Positions 1 through 5,314 of a DNA stretch of 6,611 nucleotides are shown piece by piece. Origin of the DNA: Oscillospiraceae bacterium (lineage in GTDB: Bacteria > Bacillota > Clostridia > Oscillospirales > Ruminococcaceae); the NCBI GenBank assembly GCA_016295545.1, contig JAEDLA010000086.1, positions 1 through 6,611 of the forward strand, written 5' to 3'. Numbering within the stretch: the stretch's first letter is position 1; each line of letters starts with the position of its first letter. A program made the translations under genes and the position numbers. The notes under the pieces are model-generated. The model did not search any database, was not told the DNA's origin, and worked only from the letters and a program-made list of their open reading frames with translations.

Positions 1-7
1 GCAGAGT

Positions 8-50
8 CCAGAGGCAGCGCCTCTGGTGGGGTGTGGGGCAAAGCCCCGCA
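8..50. repeat. Tandem GC-rich hairpins, probable part of a dispersed intergenic repeat
   Basis: Two compact inverted repeats stand side by side. The first pairs CCAGAGGC (8-15) with GCCTCTGG (19-26) around a 3-nt AGC loop, a perfect 8-bp stem. The second pairs TGTGGGGC (32-39) with GCCCCGCA (43-50) around an AAA loop, 8 bp with one G-U pair. The block is much richer in GC than the surrounding DNA and encodes no recognisable protein. Neither stem is followed by a T-tract; the downstream sequence is A-rich, so a plus-strand intrinsic terminator is unlikely. Read on the minus strand, the second hairpin is followed by the complement of 28-31 and then the first hairpin, again without a T-tract. 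From general familiarity with Ruminococcus-like genomes I infer a multicopy intergenic element, but only one copy is visible here and the window edge may cut it. Confidence 0.5.
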
Positions 51-65
51 ACAAAAAGCAAAGCA

Positions 66-125
66 GTAAATCAAGCTCAGCGATGATTTACGGACACTCC
101 AGCATTAATTCCCTCGGCTTGTCCG
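66..125. repeat. AT-rich inverted repeats next to the GC-rich hairpins
   Basis: GTAAATCA (66-73) is a perfect reverse complement of TGATTTAC (84-91), with a 10-nt loop. Starting at the last base of that stem, CGGACA (91-96) is a perfect reverse complement of TGTCCG (120-125). Inside the second arm pair, AGC (101-103) can pair with GCT (117-119) across a 4-nt bulge, and ATTAAT (104-109) sits in the loop. With the two hairpins at 8-50, most of 1-125 is therefore made of consecutive inverted repeats. It may be the continuation of the same repeat element or a structured RNA leader. The remainder up to 193 is plain AT-rich leader with no convincing sigma-A promoter. Confidence 0.35.
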
Positions 126-193
126 ACACAGTAATTATCGATATTTAATTGCAGAAGTAATACGAGAATAAACACGCTCTGAGAGGAAAGAAA

Positions 194-1807
194 ATGATTA
201 GAATAAATAACATCAGCGTACCCCTTGATTTTGATTTTTCTCAGCTCAAAGCCTTTTGTGTGAAAAAATTCGGCATTGCTCCGTCAAAGCTGAAAAGAGC
301 GGAGCTTGCAAAAAAATCAGTGGACGCACGGCGAAAAAATGACGTGCATTTTATTATTTCCCTGTTGGTTGAAGCTGACAATGAAGCACAGCTCGTGAAG
401 AAAATCAGGTCAGCGGAGTTTTATCAGCCTCAGAAGTATCAATTGCCGGAACGTAGAATTTTTTCTCAGCGACCGGTAGTTGTTGGCTTCGGACCGGCAG
501 GAATGTTTGCTGCTCTCGTTCTTTCCGAGTGCGGTGCAAATCCGGTGGTACTGGAACGTGGGGGAGATGTGGACTCCCGCTGCAGAGCCGTTGAGATTTT
601 CCAGTCCGGCGGTAGGCTTGATACCGAGTGCAATGTTCAGTTCGGAGAGGGCGGTGCAGGAACATTCTCCGACGGCAAGCTTACTACAGGAATCAAGGAT
701 ATACGCATCAGCTACGTTATGGAAAAGCTTGTGCAGTTTGGTGCGCCGGAGGAGATACTCTACATGGCAAAGCCCCATATCGGAACAGATCTGCTCAGAA
801 ATGTAGTAAAAAATCTTCGTGAGTATATAAAATCTCTTGGTGCAGAGGTTCTTTTCAACAGCCGTTTCTGTGGATTTGAAGCGGAAAAAGGTCGCATTAC
901 AGCTGTTGAATATGAAAATGGCGGCGAAAAACAGCTTCTGAAAACCGACAGTGTTATTCTTGCCTGTGGTCACAGCGCACGGGACGTTTTTGAGCAGCTT
1001 TACAGTCGTGGAGTGGAGCTTTCCCGGAAAAATTTCTCTGTGGGTGTTCGCATAGAGCATCTTCGCCGTGATATTGACAGGGCAATGTACGGCAGCTTTG
1101 CCGGTCATAGTGCGCTTAAAGCTGCGGATTACAAGCTTGCTGTTCACCTTGAAAACGGAAGAACGCTTTACACCTTCTGTATGTGTCCCGGAGGATATGT
1201 TGTTGCAGCGGCTTCGGAGGAAAATCGCCTTGCTGTCAACGGAATGAGCTGCTTTGCACGAGACGGTGAAAATTCCAACAGTGCCCTGCTTGTGGGTATA
1301 AATACCGATGATTTTCCGGGCAGTCATCCTCTTGCAGGAATGTATTTTCAGCGTGAGCTTGAAGAAAAGGCGTTTATTGCCGGAGGTTCGGACTATTCTG
1401 CACCTGTGACAACTGTCGGCAGCTTTCTCAGGGGAGAACCGGCGGAAATTCCGGTGAAAGTGAATCCGACCTATCGTCCCGGCGTCCGGGCAGCTTCGCC
1501 GGAGGAATATCTTCCTGATTTTGTATGCCAGTCGCTGAAAATGGGGATAGCCGAAATGGGACGCAGGATATCAGGATTTGACAGTCCTGAGGCTGCACTG
1601 ACCGGAATAGAGAGCCGGAGCTCCTCTCCGGTGCGCATAAACAGGGGAGAGGATTTGCAGTCCGTATCGCTGAAAGGTCTCTATCCCTGCGGAGAGGGCG
1701 CAGGTTATGCCGGAGGTATAGTATCAGCGGCAGTTGACGGAATAAAGTGCGGTGAGAGAATAATTACTGATGAAAGGGATAGCTATGAAAATTATTTACA
1801 TATCTGA
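194..1807 (+). CDS. FAD-dependent oxidoreductase, COG2509-type (uncharacterised flavoprotein dehydrogenase)
   Basis: A 537-residue soluble flavoprotein predicted to bind FAD and act as a cytoplasmic dehydrogenase; the physiological substrate of this family is not known to me. Residues 1-90 form an N-terminal ferredoxin-like domain with the basic stretch KKSVDARRKNDVHF (40-53). The Rossmann dinucleotide motif GFGPAG lies at 98-103 and its second strand ends in the acidic ribose-binding residue E121 (VVLERGG). A family-typical glycine-rich block, FGEGGAGTFSDGK, lies at 150-162, and FCMCPGG with two cysteines at 328-334. The closing FAD contact YPCGEGAGYAGGI lies at 497-509. Length fits the family (about 530). 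The ATG follows AGAGGAAAG at a good distance. There is no signal peptide or membrane segment. It is the first gene of a three-gene operon; the next gene starts inside its last 23 nt. Family assignment is strong, exact function unknown. Confidence 0.9.
   Translation: MIRINNISVPLDFDFSQLKAFCVKKFGIAPSKLKRAELAKKSVDARRKNDVHFIISLLVEADNEAQLVKKIRSAEFYQPQKYQLPERRIFSQRPVVVGFGPAGMFAALVLSECGANPVVLERGGDVDSRCRAVEIFQSGGRLDTECNVQFGEGGAGTFSDGKLTTGIKDIRISYVMEKLVQFGAPEEILYMAKPHIGTDLLRNVVKNLREYIKSLGAEVLFNSRFCGFEAEKGRITAVEYENGGEKQLLKTDSVILACGHSARDVFEQLYSRGVELSRKNFSVGVRIEHLRRDIDRAMYGSFAGHSALKAADYKLAVHLENGRTLYTFCMCPGGYVVAAASEENRLAVNGMSCFARDGENSNSALLVGINTDDFPGSHPLAGMYFQRELEEKAFIAGGSDYSAPVTTVGSFLRGEPAEIPVKVNPTYRPGVRAASPEEYLPDFVCQSLKMGIAEMGRRISGFDSPEAALTGIESRSSSPVRINRGEDLQSVSLKGLYPCGEGAGYAGGIVSAAVDGIKCGERIITDERDSYENYLHI
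1773..1779 (+). promoter_or_regulatory. Ribosome binding site that decides the start of the propeller-like gene
   Basis: AAAGGGA lies inside the end of the upstream flavoprotein gene, five bases before the ATG at 1785. The alternative in-frame ATG at 1770 has only a GGTGAGAG stretch (1751-1758) eleven bases upstream, so the shorter start is preferred. Confidence 0.6.
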
Positions 1808-2915
1808 CAACAAGATTTACAAATGCACAGACGGGAAAATTACAGAGCTGTCCAGTGAAAGGGCACAGCACTATAAATCAACTGTTTCTGAGATACGCAG
1901 AAACAAGGAGTGGAAGCACAGCGGTACAGGTGCTCAGTTTATGGGAACAGCAGCTCCGTCAGGAAATGAAGCCGTTTTTGTCAGTATCAACGGGATTGCA
2001 GACGATGGCACAGGACTTGTCTATTCCATACAGCTTGGCGAAATGGGCGGTATATACAGGAAAAATCCGGACAAGCCGGAAGCTGCGGAGGAGCATATTT
2101 TTACCGGAATGAACAGGGATATCGGCAGTATTTCCATAAAAAACGGGAAAATTGCAGCGTGCTCCAACGGTCATCTTTCAATATTCGACATGAAAGGCAA
2201 TTTTGAGGATATTACTGACGGAGATTCTATTGAAAGTCAGCCCTGCTGGTCGGCTGAGGACGACAGGATATTTTGTTCAACTGCCGGGATTGCAAGAAAT
2301 CAGTATGGCGCTCCGGCGGCATATTCTCCACGTTCCATAATGGCTGTGGACCTGAATGCCGGCAGTATGGAGGAGCTTTATGCTGACGAAAAATACGATT
2401 TTCTCCGTCCCTCCAACGACAGCTCCGGAAATTTTTACTACATCAGACAGCCGTATAAGGTGCCTGAGGAGAAAAATCCTCTTTGGAAAGATGTTCTGCT
2501 GTTTCCTGTGAGGATAATCAAAGCACTTATGGGATTTCTCAATGCGTTCAGCGTTTTATTTGGCGGAGAATCACTGAGAAGCGGCAGAAAGCAGGGCGAT
2601 GTGAAAACAAAGGATAAGTCGGACAGGGAGCTTTTCTTCGAGGGACGGCTTCTTGAAGCTGAAAAAAATGAAAAGGAAAATAGTGCAAAGGGAGAGAAAA
2701 ATCCCGGAATTTTCCCCTTAAGCCGAGTTCTTGTGCGTATTGCTCCCGACGGTACGGAAACTGTCCTGAAACGAGGTGTTATGGATTATGCCGTTCTTTC
2801 CGACGGCAGTATCGTCTGCTCCAACGGAAGAAGCCTGCTTCACATCACCGACAGCGGAGAGGAGCTTATTGCCAAAGCTAAAATGGCTCAGAATATTTGT
2901 GTTTTAGGAGATTGA
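1785..2915 (+). CDS. Hypothetical protein, propeller-like repeats with an internal hydrophobic segment
   Basis: I do not recognise this 376-residue protein. It begins MKIIYISDNKIYKC without a signal peptide and shows recurring short beta-strand units typical of a six- or seven-bladed propeller: SISIKNGKIAACSNGHLSIFD (115-135), SQPCWSAEDDRIFCST (151-166, close to the PD40/TolB-type blade motif), RPSNDSSGNFYYIR (208-221), VLVRIAPDGTETVLKRG (315-331) and VLSDGSIVCSNGRSLLHIT (337-355). The blades are interrupted by an insertion at about 225-310: a hydrophobic stretch, VLLFPVRIIKALMGFLNAFSVLFGG (237-261), followed by a highly charged Lys/Glu-rich linker (265-305). I infer membrane association through this segment. 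The chosen ATG has AAAGGGA five bases upstream; an in-frame ATG at 1770 would add five residues but has a poorly spaced site. It overlaps the flavoprotein gene by 23 nt and ends one base before rsmA, so coupled translation is likely. Confidence 0.8.
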   Translation: MKIIYISDNKIYKCTDGKITELSSERAQHYKSTVSEIRRNKEWKHSGTGAQFMGTAAPSGNEAVFVSINGIADDGTGLVYSIQLGEMGGIYRKNPDKPEAAEEHIFTGMNRDIGSISIKNGKIAACSNGHLSIFDMKGNFEDITDGDSIESQPCWSAEDDRIFCSTAGIARNQYGAPAAYSPRSIMAVDLNAGSMEELYADEKYDFLRPSNDSSGNFYYIRQPYKVPEEKNPLWKDVLLFPVRIIKALMGFLNAFSVLFGGESLRSGRKQGDVKTKDKSDRELFFEGRLLEAEKNEKENSAKGEKNPGIFPLSRVLVRIAPDGTETVLKRGVMDYAVLSDGSIVCSNGRSLLHITDSGEELIAKAKMAQNICVLGD

Positions 2916-2916
2916 A

Positions 2917-3765
2917 ATGAATTTAACTAATATTGGCACTGTAAAGGACATTTTGGGCAGACACGGTTTCAGCTTCTCAAAGGGACTGGGACAGAATTTT
3001 ATTATAAATCCTGATATTTGCCCGAAAATTGCGGAAAACGGCAATGCTGCGCCGGGCTTTGGAGTGCTTGAGATTGGCACAGGTATCGGAGTGCTTACTG
3101 CTGAGCTTGCTAAGCGTGCGGACAAGGTTGCCGCTGTTGAGATAGATACCCGTTTAATGCCTGTGCTGGAGGAAACTCTTGCCGGATTCAGCAATATAAA
3201 AATTTTCAACGAGGACGTTATGAAGTGCGACCTGCAAAAAATAATCCGTGAGGAATTTCACGGATTAAAGGCGGCAGTCTGTGCAAATCTGCCGTATTAT
3301 ATTACTTCGCCTGTTATCATGCTGCTGCTTGAAAGTCGTCTGCCGGTGGAGTCAATTACCGTTATGGTTCAGAAAGAAGCGGCTCAGCGCCTTTGTGCAG
3401 AGGTGGGAACAAGAGAGGCCGGAGCTATTACTGTAGGAGTAAATTATTTTGGAACGGCAAAGAGCCTTTTCAACGTGTCCCGTGGCAGCTTTATGCCGTC
3501 GCCGAATGTGGATTCCGCAGTTATAAGGATAGATGTGAACAAAGAACCGGTACTTGCTCCGGAAAAGGAGAAATTTTTCTTTGCAATGGTAAAAAGCGGC
3601 TTTTCTCAGCGAAGAAAAACTGCGGCAAATGCTCTTTCCTCTCAGCTGGGCATTGAAAAGCAGAAAATCTACGACTGCCTGAGAGAGCTTGCACTGCCGG
3701 AGACAGCAAGACTGGAGCAGCTGAATATGGAGCAGCTGTTAGATCTTGCTGACAGGCTAAGATAA
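2917..3765 (+). CDS. rsmA: 16S rRNA (adenine1518-N6/adenine1519-N6)-dimethyltransferase RsmA (KsgA)
   Basis: The SAM-dependent enzyme that dimethylates two adjacent adenines in the helix-45 loop of 16S rRNA late in 30S subunit assembly; in many bacteria its loss gives kasugamycin resistance. All hallmarks are present in 282 residues, the normal length. SKGLGQNF (21-28) is the N-terminal signature. LEIGTGIGVLT (51-61) is the SAM-binding motif I, and E75/D77 in VEID bind the ribose. NED ends at D100, and NLPYYITSPVI (124-134) is the catalytic motif IV. The C-terminal rRNA-binding domain has FMPSPNVDSAV (192-202) and FSQRRKTAANAL (229-240). The ATG follows TTAGGAG (2904-2910) with six bases between, and that site lies inside the last codons of the preceding gene. 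It is the last gene of its operon and is followed at once by a bidirectional terminator. Confidence 0.97.
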   Translation: MNLTNIGTVKDILGRHGFSFSKGLGQNFIINPDICPKIAENGNAAPGFGVLEIGTGIGVLTAELAKRADKVAAVEIDTRLMPVLEETLAGFSNIKIFNEDVMKCDLQKIIREEFHGLKAAVCANLPYYITSPVIMLLLESRLPVESITVMVQKEAAQRLCAEVGTREAGAITVGVNYFGTAKSLFNVSRGSFMPSPNVDSAVIRIDVNKEPVLAPEKEKFFFAMVKSGFSQRRKTAANALSSQLGIEKQKIYDCLRELALPETARLEQLNMEQLLDLADRLR

Positions 3766-3772
3766 ATAAAAA

Positions 3773-3803
3773 ACCGGAAGAACAAAATCTTCCGGTATTT
3801 TTT
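3773..3803. terminator. Bidirectional intrinsic terminator between rsmA and the convergent membrane-protein gene
   Basis: ACCGGAAGA (3773-3781) pairs perfectly with TCTTCCGGT (3788-3796), a 9-bp stem with a 6-nt loop. On the plus strand it is followed by a T-rich run (TATTTTTT, ending 3803). On the minus strand the A-run at 3766-3773 supplies the U-tract. It therefore can stop transcription from both convergent genes. The minus-strand stop codon (3802-3804) lies inside the plus-strand T-tract. Confidence 0.92.
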
Positions 3804-4248
3804 ATCTTTTCCTGAACAGCGAACGGAGCATAAGTCCGCCGCCGGCAGCAGCAAGTCCGAACATCAGTATGAAAGCATAGACTGAGGTAGTTCTCCAGTG
3901 GATACGGACGCTCATAATAATCGTAAGAAGTATGAAAATAACGCCGAGAATGGTCACGATCCAGCCGAAAATCTTTTTATCCATAAGAAACAGCATAAGA
4001 ATGCCGATAAGTACAGGCAGCATTATAAGACCGTTTGGAATCCCCCATGAGCCTATGTGGTAAAAGCTGCCGCCCCATGAGCTGTAAACCTGAGCATTCT
4101 GAAAAATGAGGAAAAGACCTCCGCCGAACATCAGCAGTCCTAAAAAGAAGCTGAGCAGATCGTTTCTGTCACGTTTGCGTTCTTTTTCGATATCTTTCAG
4201 ATCTCTGTAAGCTTTTTCAAGCTCCCTATCGTATTTAGATTTACCCAA
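3802..4248 (-). CDS. Hypothetical small integral membrane protein (four predicted helices), TTG start
   Basis: A 148-residue protein of unknown function. Residues 2-30 are a highly charged, probably helical cytoplasmic tail (KSKYDRELEKAYRDLKDIEK). Four hydrophobic segments follow at about 31-50, 70-89, 93-113 and 121-143, with basic ends (SLFRKR at the C-terminus). Between helices 1 and 2 is a short loop rich in Trp, Gly and His (SSWGGSFYHIGSWGIPNG). I prefer TTG at 4246-4248 as start because GGAGG lies seven bases upstream. The longer reading from ATG at 4287 adds 13 residues, has no ribosome site and would begin at about the predicted transcription start. Transcription is convergent to rsmA and divergent from dapF. 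No catalytic motif is visible; there is no basis for naming a function. Confidence 0.82.
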   Translation of the reverse strand: MGKSKYDRELEKAYRDLKDIEKERKRDRNDLLSFFLGLLMFGGGLFLIFQNAQVYSSWGGSFYHIGSWGIPNGLIMLPVLIGILMLFLMDKKIFGWIVTILGVIFILLTIIMSVRIHWRTTSVYAFILMFGLAAAGGGLMLRSLFRKR

Positions 4249-4255
4249 TTTAATT

Positions 4256-4260
4256 CCTCC
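4256..4260 (-). promoter_or_regulatory. Ribosome binding site that selects a TTG start
   Basis: On the minus strand GGAGG followed by AATTAAA precedes TTG at 4248, a spacing of seven bases. It is the only strong ribosome site in this leader and argues against the upstream ATG at 4287. Confidence 0.8.
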
Positions 4261-4295
4261 AGTATCATAACCCGTGCAGGTTCTCATTTTTCATT

Positions 4296-4324
4296 ATTAT
4301 ACTCCGAAAAACTAATAATGTCAA
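4296..4324 (-). promoter_or_regulatory. Consensus sigma-A promoter of the membrane-protein gene
   Basis: Read on the minus strand, TTGACA (4324-4319) and TATAAT (4301-4296) match both consensus hexamers exactly, with a 17-nt spacer. Transcription should start near 4288-4290, giving a leader of about 40 nt before the TTG start. The A/T-rich DNA upstream could act as an UP element. Confidence 0.88.
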
Positions 4325-4373
4325 TATTTATTGTTGTTTTTCTGTGTTTTTTAAAGAAAAGCCGGCATATATC

Positions 4374-4402
4374 TTGATTTTTTTGGAATAACGTTATATA
4401 AT
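4374..4402 (+). promoter_or_regulatory. Strong sigma-A promoter of the dapF-dapL operon
   Basis: TTGATT (4374-4379) and TATAAT (4397-4402) are separated by 17 nt. Transcription is expected to begin near 4409, leaving a leader of under 30 nt. That is too short for a lysine riboswitch or an attenuator. An upstream T-rich tract (4331-4350) may serve as an UP element. The promoter is back-to-back with that of the minus-strand gene; the -35 boxes are 49 nt apart. Confidence 0.85.
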
Positions 4403-4435
4403 TATAGCAGACTTTTAATTTTAAGGAGGCTGTGT

Positions 4436-5314
4436 ATGAAATTTTCAAAAATGCATGGCATTGGAAATGACTACATTTACGTCAACTGCTTTGAAGAAAA
4501 GGTTGACGAACCGGAAAAGGTTTCTGTTGTTGTCAGCGACCGCCGCTTTGGTATCGGTTCTGACGGACTTGTTCTTATTATGCCCTCTGACAAGGCTGAT
4601 TTCCGTATGCGCATATTCAATGCGGACGGCTCGGAGGCTATGATGTGCGGCAACGCCACAAGATGTATCGGCAAATATGTCTACGATATGGGCATGACCG
4701 ACAAGACAGAGATAACTCTTGAAACAAATTCCGGAATAAAGTATCTCCGCCTTTTCTTGAAAAACGGAAAGGTGGACAGCGTTGAGGTGGATATGAACAA
4801 GGCTATACTTAAACCGGCAGATATTCCTGTTGACAGCAGCCTTGACCTTTTCATAAATCAGCCGGTGGAGGTTGACGGAAAGGAATACAGGATAACCTGT
4901 GTATCTATGGGAAATCCTCATGCTGTTATCTTTACAGGGAATATCGACAGCCTTGACCTTGAAAAAATCGGTCCGTCATTTGAGAATCACAGGCTTTTCC
5001 CCAATCGCATCAATACGGAGTTTGTGGAGGTCATTGACAGTCACACACTTAAAATGCGTGTGTGGGAGAGAGGCAGCGGCGAGACCTTTGCCTGCGGTAC
5101 AGGAACCTGTGCAACAGTAGTGGCAGCAGTCCTCAACGGAATCTGTCCCTATGATGAGGAGGTACTTGTTCACCTGCGTGGAGGAGACCTGCGCATAACC
5201 TATAAAAAGGACGGTACAGTCATGATGACCGGACCTGCCGCCTATGTTTTTGAGGGAAATATGTCAGACGAACTGATAAACGAATTAAAGGAGAATGTAA
5301 TATGCCGTCAGTAA
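4436..5314 (+). CDS. dapF: Diaminopimelate epimerase
   Basis: A cofactor-independent cytoplasmic epimerase that interconverts LL- and meso-2,6-diaminopimelate by a two-cysteine, two-base mechanism; the product is both the peptidoglycan cross-linking residue and the direct precursor of lysine. The protein has 292 residues, slightly above the usual 270-285. It opens with the signature FSKMHGIGNDYIYVN (3-17). The first catalytic cysteine is C71 in MMCGNATRC (69-77) and the second is C220 in GETFACGTGTCA (215-226). DRRFGIGSDG (35-44), MGNPHAV (158-164) and WERGSGET (210-217) are further conserved substrate contacts. The first motif reads NATRC rather than the enterobacterial NGARC; as far as I know that is an accepted variant in Clostridia. 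The ATG has AAGGAGG (4423-4429) six bases upstream. It is the first gene of a two-gene operon and overlaps dapL by 13 nt. Confidence 0.97.
   Translation: MKFSKMHGIGNDYIYVNCFEEKVDEPEKVSVVVSDRRFGIGSDGLVLIMPSDKADFRMRIFNADGSEAMMCGNATRCIGKYVYDMGMTDKTEITLETNSGIKYLRLFLKNGKVDSVEVDMNKAILKPADIPVDSSLDLFINQPVEVDGKEYRITCVSMGNPHAVIFTGNIDSLDLEKIGPSFENHRLFPNRINTEFVEVIDSHTLKMRVWERGSGETFACGTGTCATVVAAVLNGICPYDEEVLVHLRGGDLRITYKKDGTVMMTGPAAYVFEGNMSDELINELKENVICRQ

Noticed and set aside
8..50. Reading the GC-rich hairpins as an intrinsic terminator of a gene left of the window
   Set aside because: No T-tract follows either stem on the plus strand, and no coding frame can be traced into the left edge.
119..193. 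Possible promoter for the flavoprotein operon (TTGTCC at 119-124 with TATTTA at 142-147, or TAATAC at 158-163)
   Set aside because: Neither pair matches the consensus well enough, in contrast to the near-perfect promoters elsewhere in the window. The true promoter may lie upstream of the window or use another factor.
410..1327. A 305-codon open frame on the minus strand
   Set aside because: It lies wholly inside the flavoprotein gene, has a low-complexity Ser/Lys/Cys-rich translation with no family resemblance, and lacks a ribosome site. The plus-strand frame has clear FAD motifs throughout.
4403..4435. Lysine riboswitch or leader-peptide attenuator before dapF
   Set aside because: The predicted leader is under 30 nt and holds no extended secondary structure or short Lys-rich reading frame.
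4505..4660. Altered first catalytic motif of DapF (NATRC instead of NGARC) as a sign of a new function
   Set aside because: Both catalytic cysteines (C71, C220) and surrounding contacts are intact, and I know this as a common clostridial variant, so ordinary epimerase activity is expected.
4445..4921. A 158-codon minus-strand frame inside dapF
   Set aside because: It is antisense to well-conserved catalytic motifs of DapF and shows no protein features of its own.
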